Source: Gardnerella swidsinskii (GTDB lineage Bacteria > Actinomycetota > Actinomycetes > Actinomycetales > Bifidobacteriaceae). Taken from it: DNA of 64,000 bases. A model generated the notes under the pieces. It had not been told where the DNA came from and did no database searches. It worked only from the letters and a program-made list of their open reading frames with translations. Location of the stretch: NCBI RefSeq assembly GCF_003397705.1, contig NZ_QJVB01000002.1, forward strand, positions 1-64,000, in the 5' to 3' direction. Position numbers and translations under genes: made by a program. Shown piece by piece: positions 24,246 to 33,840 of this stretch. Position 1 is the stretch's first letter; the number at the start of each line of letters is the position of its first letter.

Positions 24246-25121
24246 ATGAAAAGTTTATTACTGAAGTTCGCTGGGCCTTTGCAATCATGGGGTACAGATT
24301 CTCATTTTGAGACTCGTCACACAGACTACTATCCATCTAAAAGTGCGGTAGTAGGCATGATTGCTGCAGCTTTTGGATATAGAAGAAGTACAGATTGCGA
24401 TGAAAATATTGCAAAGCTTAATGATTTAGATTTTGCAGTGCGAATTGATCAGCAAGGGAATTTGCTTAGAGATTATCATATTGCTGCAAAATATAAAGCT
24501 AACGGTGATTTTGAAAAAAATTATGTTACAAACCGCTACTATATAGAAGATGCTATATTTCTTGTTGCAATAGGATCTGACAATGAGAAACTCATAGATA
24601 GCATTAACGATGCTTTGCGCTCGCCATATTTCCAATCTAGTTTGGGTAGAAGATCGCTGCCTCCTACAGCTGATTTTATTTTAGGCGTAGAAGATTGCGG
24701 AGTAATTCAAGCATTATTAAAGTATGAGTGGCTTGCAAGAAAAGCAGGTAAAAACCAAGTACAAGTTTCTAAATTATCTATGCTCTCGCAATCTTCTAAT
24801 GAATCATGTAATGCAGGATTTATATCTTTATATGCTGATTCAGATTTAGTAGATAAAGCAGAATGCGAATTAGCTAAAGATAATACTTGTACTTATAAAA
24901 TTCAGTCGTATGTTCGTAAGCTACGAAAGGATTACGTTAATTCTTTCTCAAATAAGGAAAGAAAATTTGGATTTCGATACGAGTCAAAAATGGAAATTCC
25001 TATTGAGAAGATTTCGCACAATAATTCGAATTCAGAAAGCAGCAAATCAGATAGTGAACATCTAAAAGATTCTGAAACTTTTAGTTTTGAGCATGATGCT
25101 TTTTCTGGATTGGAGGCTTAA
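24246..25121 (+). CDS. casD: Cascade Cas5e (CasD)
   Basis: This 291-residue RAMP protein caps the 5' handle of the crRNA. The beginning LLLKFAGPLQSWGTDSHFETR, then YYPSKSAVVGMIAAAFG, is typical of Cas5e. The C-terminus is longer than many homologues and ends in a serine/acidic tail (NNSNSESSKSDSEHLKDSET) that is probably disordered. The stop codon directly abuts the casE start at 25122. Confidence 0.94.
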   Translation: MKSLLLKFAGPLQSWGTDSHFETRHTDYYPSKSAVVGMIAAAFGYRRSTDCDENIAKLNDLDFAVRIDQQGNLLRDYHIAAKYKANGDFEKNYVTNRYYIEDAIFLVAIGSDNEKLIDSINDALRSPYFQSSLGRRSLPPTADFILGVEDCGVIQALLKYEWLARKAGKNQVQVSKLSMLSQSSNESCNAGFISLYADSDLVDKAECELAKDNTCTYKIQSYVRKLRKDYVNSFSNKERKFGFRYESKMEIPIEKISHNNSNSESSKSDSEHLKDSETFSFEHDAFSGLEA

Positions 25122-25769
25122 ATGTCTTATTTGAGTAGAGTTGAAATTGATTATAAAAAACCTAAATCGCAGCTAGATCTTAAATCTGTAGGAGCTTTTC
25201 ATAACTGGGTTGAACAAAGTTTTCCAGATGAATGGATAAATCATGAGCGAAGCAGAAAATTGTGGAGAATAGATTCTTTGAATGGGAAACATTACTTACT
25301 TATAGTGAGTGATTCAGAACCTAATTTACAACGTTTAGAGATGTATGGAGTTGCTGGAACAGCTTCAAGCAAGAATTATGATAAGTTCTTGTCGTCTTTA
25401 AAAAATGGTATGAAAATGCAATTTAGAGTAACTCTTAATCCTGTTGTTTCTATTTCTGATACTGCTGAAACTCGCACTACTAGAGGTAGGGTAGTACCAC
25501 ATGTTACTTATGATCAGCAGATGAATTTTTTGCTTAATCGCGCACAAAAATTAGGTTTTTCGTTGAACGAAAATGAATTCGCTATTGTTGAACGCGGATA
25601 TAGCTTATTCACCAAGTCAGAAAAACCTATTCGATTAAGTAAAGCTGTTTATCAAGGTATTTTAACAATTAGTGATGCAGACATCATGCGTAAAACACTG
25701 CTAGAAGGAATTGGTAAAAAGAAAGCATATGGCTTTGGAATGATGACAGTAATTCCTTTAGACAATTAA
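25122..25769 (+). CDS. casE: crRNA endoribonuclease Cas6e (CasE)
   Basis: This 215-residue enzyme cuts within the repeat and stays bound to the 3' hairpin. The N-terminal motif AFHNWVEQSFP carries the candidate catalytic H27, followed by the SRKLWRID segment seen in Cas6e. The C-terminus has a glycine-rich RNA-binding loop (EGIGKKKAYGFGMMTV). It is immediately adjacent to casD. It probably also processes the crRNA-like unit upstream of cas3, because that unit keeps the repeat hairpin. Confidence 0.95.
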   Translation: MSYLSRVEIDYKKPKSQLDLKSVGAFHNWVEQSFPDEWINHERSRKLWRIDSLNGKHYLLIVSDSEPNLQRLEMYGVAGTASSKNYDKFLSSLKNGMKMQFRVTLNPVVSISDTAETRTTRGRVVPHVTYDQQMNFLLNRAQKLGFSLNENEFAIVERGYSLFTKSEKPIRLSKAVYQGILTISDADIMRKTLLEGIGKKKAYGFGMMTVIPLDN

Positions 25770-25777
25770 ATAAATGA

Positions 25778-26746
<969 letters not shown>

Positions 26747-26747
26747 T

Positions 26748-27827
26748 ATGCCGTTAACTGTGATTACGATGACGAACTGTCCACTATCTTTAAGAGGTGA
26801 TTTAACTAAGTGGATGCAAGAAATAGCATCAGGCGTTTACGTCGGCAATTTTAATAGTCGAGTCCGAGAAGAATTATGGAAGCGTATAGAAGATAGTGTT
26901 GGCAATGGTGCTGTAACAATGAGCTTTTCTTCTAGAAATGAGATTGGCTATGATTTTAAAACTATCCATTCGCATCGTGAAGTGGTTTATTCAGATGGAT
27001 TGCCTCTAGTACGTATTCCAACAGTTGATACACTAGAAAACGATATTAAACATGGATTTAGCGATGCAGCACATTTTCATAATGCAAAGAAATTTTCAAA
27101 TATAAGGCGTAAAAATATTAATACTCCTTCTAGCACAATTGAAAATAATCTTGCTAATGAAAATATTAGTTATCTAAGTTATGATAATGCTTCTCAAACT
27201 GCAAAATTTGCTACGGATAATGAAGAGATAACTTGTACCGATTACTGGAAGGATTTTATAGATAAAATAGATAAAAATTTTGTTGTAATAGATTGCGAAA
27301 CTACAGGTTTAAATAGCAAAGTTGATAAAATCATTGAAATTGGAGCCGTTAAGTTCATTGATGGAAAAATTGAAGAATTCCAGAAATTAATAAATATTAA
27401 TTGCGATAGCGTTAGTAATTTTAACAAAAATAATTTTATTCCTAATGAAATTATTGAGCTAACTGGTATTACATCCAACATGCTTGAATCTTATGGTGTC
27501 AGATTAGATTTAGCATTAAAAGAATTTATTGATTTTGTCGAAAGATTACCTGTACTTGGATATAACGTACAATTTGATATGTCATTTTTAAATTCTGCTT
27601 TATCTTCATTAGATGAAAGATTTGATCATTCTCTTTCAATTAACAAAATTTTTGATATTTCTCGTTTTGTAAAGAAAGAAAAGAAATTTTTAAAAAACTA
27701 CCAATTAAAAACAGTGCTGCACGAATACAACATTGCTGAATCTGTTCCACATAGAGCTCTTCTGGATGCTAGACTAACAGCGCATCTTGTTTTTAATTTG
27801 AAAGGATTGCTAAAATTTATTTCATAA
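26748..27827 (+). CDS. cas2: Cas2e fused to a DEDDh 3'-5' exonuclease
   Basis: The product has 359 residues, about four times a normal Cas2e. Residues 1 to about 95 are Cas2e (PLTVITMTNCPLSLRGDLTKW). A linker of roughly 75 residues, rich in asparagine, lysine and serine, follows. Residues about 175-359 are a DnaQ-like exonuclease with complete DEDDh residues: D182-x-E184 (VIDCETTGL), D277 (NVQFD), H335 and D340 (PHRALLDA). In type I-E systems with this fusion, the exonuclease trims 3' overhangs of prespacers so that spacers reach the right length. The fusion is known from other bacteria but is a minority architecture. Confidence 0.94.
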   Translation: MPLTVITMTNCPLSLRGDLTKWMQEIASGVYVGNFNSRVREELWKRIEDSVGNGAVTMSFSSRNEIGYDFKTIHSHREVVYSDGLPLVRIPTVDTLENDIKHGFSDAAHFHNAKKFSNIRRKNINTPSSTIENNLANENISYLSYDNASQTAKFATDNEEITCTDYWKDFIDKIDKNFVVIDCETTGLNSKVDKIIEIGAVKFIDGKIEEFQKLININCDSVSNFNKNNFIPNEIIELTGITSNMLESYGVRLDLALKEFIDFVERLPVLGYNVQFDMSFLNSALSSLDERFDHSLSINKIFDISRFVKKEKKFLKNYQLKTVLHEYNIAESVPHRALLDARLTAHLVFNLKGLLKFIS

Positions 27828-27886
27828 AAATAAAATACTGTTGTGCCATGCTCTGTGATAGGCTGAATCTGAAAAGTAAATGAAAT

Positions 27887-27934
27887 TTGACTGTTTCTGT
27901 TATAGAAATGGTAATTTTATTGGGATCTTTAAGT
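27887..27934 (+). promoter_or_regulatory. CRISPR leader promoter
   Basis: TTGACT (27887-27892) and GGTAAT (27910-27915) are 17 bp apart, with a predicted start near 27922, 13 bp before the first repeat. The AT-rich leader starts right after cas2. Confidence 0.6.
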
Positions 27935-29609
27935 GTCTTTCCCGCATACGCGGGGGTGATCCTAGTAGTGTCTGCGTATTCCTCACCTAAAGACAGTCTT
28001 TCCCGCATACGCGGGGGTGATCCCATCATCTTCATAACTATGTGCTTTAATCCAAGGTCTTTCCCGCATACGCGGGGGTGATCCCTTCCGCGTCAATATT
28101 TGTTTGCAATTGTTTATGTCTTTCCCGCATACGCGGGGGTGATCCTCACGCGTTGTAAGTAAAGCAACTGCGTTAGGAGTCTTTCCCGCATACGCGGGGG
28201 TGATCCTTTGAGAAGACATGACAATGTGCATACGATTTTGTCTTTCCCGCATACGCGGGGGTGATCCTGTACGACACGCTGCAAACTATCTCACGAAATG
28301 GTCTTTCCCGCATACGCGGGGGTGATCCGCAAGAGGGCGCTTACGTCGCGCGCAAGAAATAGTCTTTCCCGCATACGCGGGGGTGATCCTCTCCAAAACC
28401 CAAGATGCAGCCAAATTAATAAGTCTTTCCCGCATACGCGGGGGTGATCCCTCATCTGATAATAGCATAAAAATTTTGGAAGGGTCTTTCCCGCATACGC
28501 GGGGGTGATCCCGATGATGTGAAAGAGTTATTGCCAAAGCTTGCGTCTTTCCCGCATACGCGGGGGTGATCCCAGTTGCATGATAAGCTTGGGCATTTAA
28601 CTCAGGTCTTTCCCGCATACGCGGGGGTGATCCCTTATGAAGCAGATGTGGTTTCGCTTGGTAAAAGTCTTTCCCGCATACGCGGGGGTGATCCCGTTTT
28701 AGCACTAGTATTCAAAGCCAGCTTAAAGTCTTTCCCGCATACGCGGGGGTGATCCGCAAGTCAAAGAGATTGTAAGCTGTCGCAGCTTGTCTTTCCCGCA
28801 TACGCGGGGGTGATCCCATCAACGATAGCGCGAGAACGAGCTACGATAAGTCTTTCCCGCATACGCGGGGGTGATCCTGTACTTTGTTTTGTTTTCTGCA
28901 TTTCCGTAAGGTCTTTCCCGCATACGCGGGGGTGATCCTAGATCTATAAAAGAGTTCAGCTTTTCCCTGCCGTCTTTCCCGCATACGCGGGGGTGATCCT
29001 AGATCTATAAAAGAGTTCAGCTTTTCCCTGCCGTCTTTCCCGCATACGCGGGGGTGATCCTTGAGGTTTTGACAGCTTATCTAAACATTCTTTGTCTTTC
29101 CCGCATACGCGGGGGTGATCCCTATTGCCTTGTAAGAAATCCGCAAAAGAGGATGTCTTTCCCGCATACGCGGGGGTGATCCACCAACTTATTGACATTC
29201 AAGTAAAAATAAATGGTCTTTCCCGCATACGCGGGGGTGATCCCGACTTGCGTGTCTGCGAATGTAGTAGGGTCAAGTCTTTCCCGCATACGCGGGGGTG
29301 ATCCGCAAACATTGACGCAGAAATTGCAAACCGTGGTGTCTTTCCCGCATACGCGGGGGTGATCCTTCTATCAAAATAATCACCGTCGTGAATACTTTGT
29401 CTTTCCCGCATACGCGGGGGTGATCCCAAACGCGGACGCGCTATTTTCAGCAAGGCGCGGTCTTTCCCGCATACGCGGGGGTGATCCTCTGCTCAGCAGT
29501 TGCGCGTACCGCTTCAGCCGGTCTTTCCCGCATACGCGGGGGTAATCCCTTAAAATCCGTCGGCTTTTTAACGATAATTTTGTCTTTCCCACATACGCTG
29601 ATGCTATCC
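27935..29609 (+). CRISPR. Type I-E CRISPR array, 28 repeats and 27 spacers
   Basis: The 28-bp repeat (GTCTTTCCC, then GCATACGCGGGGGTGATCC) recurs every 61 bp with 33-bp spacers, from 27935 to the last copy at 29582-29609. The repeat contains the CCCGC/GCGGG hairpin cut by Cas6e. Orientation is + : the leader adjoins cas2 and the distal end decays. Repeat 27 (29521) has one change, and repeat 28 (29582) has six or so, including loss of the stem. The spacers at 28939-28971 and 29000-29032 are identical, a duplicated unit. Several spacers are more GC-rich than the host sequence, suggesting foreign sources. Spacer targets cannot be told from this sequence. Confidence 0.99.
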
Positions 29610-29694
29610 TGGAAGTGCGTTTATCAAAAAGAAAGAGCTTAGCGTGTTGTTACTGCATAAATGATGTGGAAGATAAGAGAGGTGTGAAAAGCTA

Positions 29695-29982
29695 ATGGAT
29701 ATGATGAAACTTTGTTATGACATGGCTGAAAAACTTCGTCCCTATGCTGAGCCATATATGAGTGAATTTTCCAAAGAATTTGCTAATGATGCTATTGGCG
29801 CAGGCGAACCGTCAGTTGCGATTGATATTTATTTAGTAGACGCATGGTTACACAAGAGCGCACCTAAAGAGCTGCTAATAGAAGCTTACAATTTATTAGA
29901 CCCTTATGAATGCGGCGATGACTATGACGATATAGCAGACGATTTAGGAGTCCCTCGTAAAGTCCATTCACCAGATGAATAA
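29695..29982 (+). CDS. Small acidic hypothetical protein next to the array
   Basis: This 95-residue product begins 85 bp after the last repeat, with GAGAGGTG about 12 nt upstream. It is strongly acidic, especially near the C-terminus (DPYECGDDYDDIADDLG), and mostly helical. No family is recognised. Other starts (29701, 29704) are possible. Its position at the distal end of the array and its acidic nature are suggestive only; nothing links it to CRISPR function. Confidence 0.6.
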   Translation: MDMMKLCYDMAEKLRPYAEPYMSEFSKEFANDAIGAGEPSVAIDIYLVDAWLHKSAPKELLIEAYNLLDPYECGDDYDDIADDLGVPRKVHSPDE

Positions 29983-30026
29983 ATAAATTTTGAACTATAA
30001 CTACACTTTTTTGGCATATAACCCAA

Positions 30027-30090
30027 AGAGCTGGTCATTCCCCCAAACCTACCCCGTGAAGGGTCAATGGTAAGGGGGATCCACAGCTCT
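30027..30090. other. Extended imperfect hairpin of about 64 nt
   Basis: AGAGCTG (30027-30033) pairs with CAGCTCT (30084-30090), ATTCCCCC with GGGGGAT (30037-30044 / 30074-30080), and an inner ACCC/GGGT closes a short loop. The three-tier stem is too long and internally looped for a simple terminator, and no T-run follows on the + strand. It may be a structured RNA or a bidirectional stop. Confidence 0.5.
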
Positions 30091-30185
30091 ATATTTGATT
30101 TTATCATATGAGCATCTTCATTATCGCAAGTGTGACTCATATTGTTGTTATTGTTTAGCAGATTTATCATACGTAATACGCGCAA

Positions 30186-30223
30186 GTATCAAAACTGTTT
30201 CCTTAACGCAACAATTTTTATAC
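30186..30223. repeat. Inverted-repeat element, copy 3
   Basis: GTATCAAAA (30186-30194) and TTTTTATAC (30215-30223) flank the same loop CTGTTTCCTTAACGCAACAA as copy 2. One stem base has changed. It lies on the right side of the CRISPR-Cas locus. Confidence 0.75.
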
Positions 30224-30382
30224 AAGATATAAATAAAAAAACGATTAAAATAAGCTACATCTTCTATATTTATACTTATTTTTTCAATAAAAAATTATTA
30301 GCACAATTTATATTACTGGTATAATATTTTGCAGTATTTACTATTTTGGGGAATACAAAATATGAGAGTTGGGAAGTAGGAC

Positions 30383-31126
30383 ATGAACAAAAATACTTTT
30401 GGCGATTATATTGTTTTTGTTGATGAAAGCGGCGACCAAAGTCTTGTTAGCATAGACAAGCAGTATCCTGTGTTTGTTTTGTCTTTTTGTATCTTTGAAA
30501 AGAAGCATTATGTGGAACATGTTGTGCCAGAGATTCTTAAATTAAAGTTTGATTTTTTCGGTTCAAATATTCCTATACTTCATGAACGTGAAATTAGAAA
30601 AAGAATTGGAGTTTTTAATATTCTTATGGAATATTCAGTAAGAAATGAATTTTTCAATAGATTAAATCAAATAATTGAATCATCTAATTTTACGATTGTT
30701 TCAACAGTGATAGATAAGAATAAATATTCTCATTATGATGCTCCTAAAAATCCTTATTTCGTTGGCATGAATTTTGGTATTGAGCGCATTTTTTATGAAT
30801 TGCAGGAACGTAATCAAGTTGGGAAAACAATTCCTATTATTTTTGAGAGTCGTGGCAATAAAGAGGATTCTAATCTTGAAAAGGCTTTTAATAACTTTAT
30901 AGCTTCTTCTAATATTCGTGGCATTAAAGGAATGTTTGATTTTAATTGCATAAGTAAATCTGCTAATTTGCAAGGTCTTCAATTGGCTGATTTAGTTGCT
31001 AGACCTATTGGTATACATTATTTGCATCCTATGCAATCTAATAGAGCGTATGACATATTGAGAAATAAAATCAGAAAATCTATAGATGGAGAAATTAAAG
31101 GTTATGGCGTAAAAGTCTATCCATAA
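30383..31126 (+). CDS. DUF3800-domain protein
   Basis: The product has 247 residues. The opening YIVFVDESGDQS is the signature of DUF3800, predicted to adopt an RNase H-like fold in which the first aspartate lines the active site. A matching C-terminal motif NLQGLQLADLVARPIG and an internal IIFESRGNKED segment are present. Such genes are scattered in mobile and defence regions and their substrate is unknown. The gene is AT-rich like other island genes. A strong hairpin terminator follows at 31165, just before the conserved tRNA cluster, so it is the last accessory gene on this side. Confidence 0.85.
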   Translation: MNKNTFGDYIVFVDESGDQSLVSIDKQYPVFVLSFCIFEKKHYVEHVVPEILKLKFDFFGSNIPILHEREIRKRIGVFNILMEYSVRNEFFNRLNQIIESSNFTIVSTVIDKNKYSHYDAPKNPYFVGMNFGIERIFYELQERNQVGKTIPIIFESRGNKEDSNLEKAFNNFIASSNIRGIKGMFDFNCISKSANLQGLQLADLVARPIGIHYLHPMQSNRAYDILRNKIRKSIDGEIKGYGVKVYP

Positions 31127-31164
31127 AATGAACCTTATTGATTGAGTGATAGTAAGAAAAGCAA

Positions 31165-31193
31165 AAAGCTCTAGGCATAACGCCTAGAGCTTT
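31165..31193. terminator. Perfect 12-bp hairpin terminator
   Basis: AAAGCTCTAGGC (31165-31176) pairs with GCCTAGAGCTTT (31182-31193) around ATAAC. A-rich and T-containing flanks allow function on both strands. Confidence 0.8.
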
Positions 31194-31389
31194 CGCCGAC
31201 CGAGTACTCCCAATCCATTTGTTCTACCATTGTATCATATATAATCTTATTTACTAACAAACATCCAACCAACGCACGCAAACACCACCAAACGACACGC
31301 CAAAATAGGCGAGGGCTTGCATTTGTAAATATTTCGGGTATAGTAGTTACTCGTGCTTCGGCGCTGACGTTGGTCAGTAAAGTTGCATT

Positions 31390-31462
31390 GCGGACATAGC
31401 TTAGTTGGTAAAGCGCAACCTTGCCAAGGTTGAGACCGCGGGTTCGAGTCCCGTTGTCCGCT
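31390..31462 (+). tRNA. tRNA-Gly (GCC)
   Basis: The 73-nt cloverleaf has acceptor GCGGACA/TGTCCGC, anticodon stem-loop ACCTTGCCAAGGT reading GCC, and T-arm GGGTTCGAGTCCC. No CCA is encoded. An identical copy is at 38486-38558. Confidence 0.97.
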
Positions 31463-31490
31463 CTAGGTCCGATGAGTTATTCGACCTTAC

Positions 31491-31561
31491 GGTGGGTTAG
31501 CCAAGCGGTTAGGCAGCGGCCTGCAAAGCCGTATAGATGAGTTCGACTCTCGTACCCACCT
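31491..31561 (+). tRNA. tRNA-Cys (GCA)
   Basis: The 71-nt cloverleaf has acceptor GGTGGGT/ACCCACC, an anticodon loop CTGCAAA reading GCA, and T-loop GTTCGACTC. Confidence 0.95.
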
Positions 31562-31591
31562 CGATTAAGCTTCATGCTTAATAAACAACCT

Positions 31592-31663
31592 GGGCGGTTG
31601 GCGCAGTGGTAGCGCACTTCCCTGACACGGAAGGGGTCACAAGTTCGAACCTTGTATCGCCCA
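31592..31663 (+). tRNA. tRNA-Val (GAC)
   Basis: The 72-nt cloverleaf has acceptor GGGCGGT/ATCGCCC and anticodon arm CTTCC-CTGACAC-GGAAG reading GAC. Confidence 0.95.
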
Positions 31664-31702
31664 CTCGAAAGGATTGCCTTTCACGCATAATTAAAAAATT
31701 TT

Positions 31703-31775
31703 GGGTGATTGGCGCAGCGGCTAGCGCACTTCCTTCACACGGAAGGGGTCATAGGTTCGATTCCTATATCACCCA
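31703..31775 (+). tRNA. tRNA-Val (CAC)
   Basis: The 73-nt cloverleaf has acceptor GGGTGAT/ATCACCC and anticodon arm CTTCC-TTCACAC-GGAAG reading CAC. It has nearly the same body as the preceding tRNA-Val. Confidence 0.95.
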
Positions 31776-31784
31776 CAATATGTT

Positions 31785-31810
31785 CGCAGTGTAGAGGCAC
31801 TGCGTTTTTT
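31785..31810 (+). terminator. Terminator of the tRNA cluster
   Basis: CGCAGTG (31785-31791) pairs with CACTGCG (31798-31804), followed by six T residues. Confidence 0.9.
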
Positions 31811-31903
31811 GTTATTTGGCTATTTTTTATTTTCTAACTTTCATATGAAAATTTTTCGCAGCCGAACACACACGCAACCACAAATGGAAGCAATATCTCA
31901 TAG

Positions 31904-31938
31904 CAGTCAACCAATCAGTCAACCAATCAGTCAACCAA
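31904..31938. repeat. 12-bp tandem repeat, three units
   Basis: CAGTCAACCAAT occurs at 31904 and 31916, with a partial third unit at 31928. It is a simple intergenic tandem repeat that may vary between strains. Confidence 0.75.
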
Positions 31939-31979
31939 ACAATCATTTCTTCACAGAAACACACATGATAATGTTCATT

Positions 31980-32007
31980 TTGAGTTCATTTAATATCGTG
32001 CTATACT
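31980..32007 (+). promoter_or_regulatory. Promoter of the TPP-regulated operon
   Basis: TTGAGT (31980-31985) and TATACT (32002-32007) are 16 bp apart. The predicted start near 32014 is just upstream of the riboswitch. Confidence 0.55.
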
Positions 32008-32025
32008 CATCCGAGTACAAGTGAA

Positions 32026-32100
32026 AATTGCAGGGGTACTGGAAACAGTTGAGAAACACCCTTTGAACCTGTTTTGTTAAGACATGCGTAGGGAGCAATT
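32026..32100 (+). promoter_or_regulatory. TPP (thi-box) riboswitch
   Basis: The conserved elements are in order: AGGGGTACT, a TTGAGA core, ACACCCTTTGAACCTG, and GCGTAGGGA. P1 is formed by AATTGC (32026-32031) and GCAATT (32095-32100). It binds thiamine pyrophosphate and shuts down the genes that follow. A small TCACGA/TCGTGA hairpin lies about 25 nt downstream, with no strong T-run, so translational control or a weak terminator is likely. Confidence 0.95.
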
Positions 32101-32256
32101 ACAGTAAGTGATTTCTTTCTGTCACGATTTTCGTGATATCTTGCGTTGCCACAAAGTAGTAGCAATTACACGAGTATCAACTAAACAAAAACCAAAAAAT
32201 ATCCGCCTGAATGTCACTTTTGGGAAAACTTGCACAAGTGAGGAGGAATACTGCAC

Positions 32257-33498
32257 ATGATTGATAGCAGCATAAGTGCTGAAACTATAGAATCAGCCAT
32301 AAGCTGGCTTGCAGGATTCACAGAAAAACCAGGAGAACAAGGGGTTACTCGACCTCTTTACACAAAATCTTGGAAACAGGCTCTTTTTGCTCTTCGTCAA
32401 CGATTTGAAAAACTCGGTATGACTGTAGAATTCGACCAAGTTGGAAACCTAATTGCAACTGTTGAAGGATGCGAAAAGCCAGGAAACATAATAGCTTGTG
32501 GATCGCATATTGACACAGTTTCAAGAGGAGGTCGTTTTGACGGCCAACTTGGAATAGTTGCAGCATATTTAGCAATTAAGAATTTACTTACTAGATATGG
32601 AAAGCCAAAGAAAAGTCTTCGCATTATCTGCTTAGCAGAAGAGGAAGGCTCACGTTTCCCGTACGTATTCTGGGGTTCAAAAAATTTCTTCGGACTAGCC
32701 AAAAAAGAGGATGTAGAAAATATTTGCGACAGTGAAGGTGTTCCTTTCGAAACAGCAATGCGTGAAGCTGGGTTCAATTATCAAACAACTCAACCTAAGT
32801 TCGCAAATCTTGAAGCCTGGATTGAGCTACATATTGAGCAGGGACCAACGCTTTACAGCAATCACGAAGATTTAGGTATTATCACTAGCATTGCTGGTCA
32901 GCATCGTTGGGATATTCATCTTAAAGGCGTACAAAATCACGCTGGCACAACAATGATGCCCTACAGGCACGATGCAGTAGATTGCATGTCTCATATAATC
33001 GCCAAGAATCTTGACAAAGCTAAGCAAGCAGGCGACCCACTGGTACTTACTTTCGGTAGAATCAGCGTAGTTCCAAATCAAGTAAATATTGTTCCTGGAG
33101 AAGTTACTTTTTCAATGAACTGCCGTCATACAGATAAAGCTTTTCTTGATAAATTCTTGCAGGAACTCGACGAAGATATTCACGAAACTGCCAAGTCTTA
33201 TGGCATTACAGCGCAGATTGATAAGTGGATGTCTGACGATCCTACACCACTTAGCAACGATATTATTAATCTTTTGAAAGATCAAGCTAATAAGCAAGGT
33301 TATGCGTACAGAGTCATGCATTCAGGTGCTGGTCAAGATACGCAAATTTTTGCTCCGTTTGTAAAATCCGGAATGATTTTCGTTCCTTCAAAAGATGGTA
33401 TTAGTCACGCTCCAGAAGAGTACACAGATCCACAAGACGCTGTTCACGGAGTAAAGCTTTTACGAGATGCTCTGCATAGTTTGGCTTATGAGGACTAA
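32257..33498 (+). CDS. M20-family amidohydrolase (allantoate/N-carbamoyl amino acid hydrolase-like)
   Basis: This 413-residue product is behind a GAGGAGG site. Family motifs: GSHIDTV..GGRFDGQLG, LAEEEGSRF, ELHIEQGP, NHAGTTMMPYRHDA, and the C-terminal SKDGISHAPEEYT. They include the metal ligands H and D of GSHIDTV, E of EEEG and the terminal H. Relatives hydrolyse allantoate, ureidoglycolate or N-carbamoyl amino acids. It is the first gene after a TPP riboswitch and is followed by a permease, a cyclic amidohydrolase and thiSFG, so a thiamine-related pyrimidine is a more likely substrate. M20 enzymes such as YlmB deformylate pyrimidine salvage intermediates. Substrate is inferred. Confidence 0.85.
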   Translation: MIDSSISAETIESAISWLAGFTEKPGEQGVTRPLYTKSWKQALFALRQRFEKLGMTVEFDQVGNLIATVEGCEKPGNIIACGSHIDTVSRGGRFDGQLGIVAAYLAIKNLLTRYGKPKKSLRIICLAEEEGSRFPYVFWGSKNFFGLAKKEDVENICDSEGVPFETAMREAGFNYQTTQPKFANLEAWIELHIEQGPTLYSNHEDLGIITSIAGQHRWDIHLKGVQNHAGTTMMPYRHDAVDCMSHIIAKNLDKAKQAGDPLVLTFGRISVVPNQVNIVPGEVTFSMNCRHTDKAFLDKFLQELDEDIHETAKSYGITAQIDKWMSDDPTPLSNDIINLLKDQANKQGYAYRVMHSGAGQDTQIFAPFVKSGMIFVPSKDGISHAPEEYTDPQDAVHGVKLLRDALHSLAYED

Positions 33499-33677
33499 CG
33501 AAAACCAACTAAAAGATAACGGAAACCAAACGAAAACCAAACGAAAACCAAAAAGAAATAGAAATTTAGGAAGGACGTAAAAGGCATATACGATGCAAAC
33601 TTCACTGCTTAATTAATCGCAGCGAAGAAAAGTGAATATCGAATGAGAGTACAACGCTTATTCACGAATAAGAGGCT

Positions 33678-33734
33678 GATACGAAGGGGCGCACCACCAC
33701 GGGTACGATATCCTTTCGTATCTTTTTTATTTTT
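33678..33734 (+). terminator. Intra-operon terminator or attenuator before the permease
   Basis: GATACGAAGG (33678-33687) pairs with CCTTTCGTATC (33712-33722) with one bulge and is followed by TTTTTTATTTTT (33723-33734). It lies inside the 342-bp gap between the hydrolase and permease genes, 107 bp before the permease start. It could be a second regulatory point or end the first gene's transcript. Confidence 0.7.
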
Positions 33735-33840
33735 GAGCAAAGTTGCGATTATTACTTTCAAAAAACTCAAAATAAAAAACGCAAAACTCAAAACACAAAA
33801 AAGAATCAAATTTACAAACAAGAAAAGTAAGGAGGTGCGC

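Noticed and set aside
27817..29592. Open frames on both strands through the CRISPR array with repeated ITPAYAGKT / GSPPRMRER peptides
   Set aside because: They are translations of the 28-bp repeats; the strict 61-bp period and non-coding spacers show an array, not a repeat protein.
31198..31389. Possible further small RNA before the tRNA cluster
   Set aside because: Only AT-rich sequence and likely tRNA promoter; no stable fold or terminator seen.
33643..33840. N-terminal extension of the permease frame to 33643
   Set aside because: It reads through a terminator-type hairpin and T-run; a strong AAGGAGGTG fixes the start at 33841.
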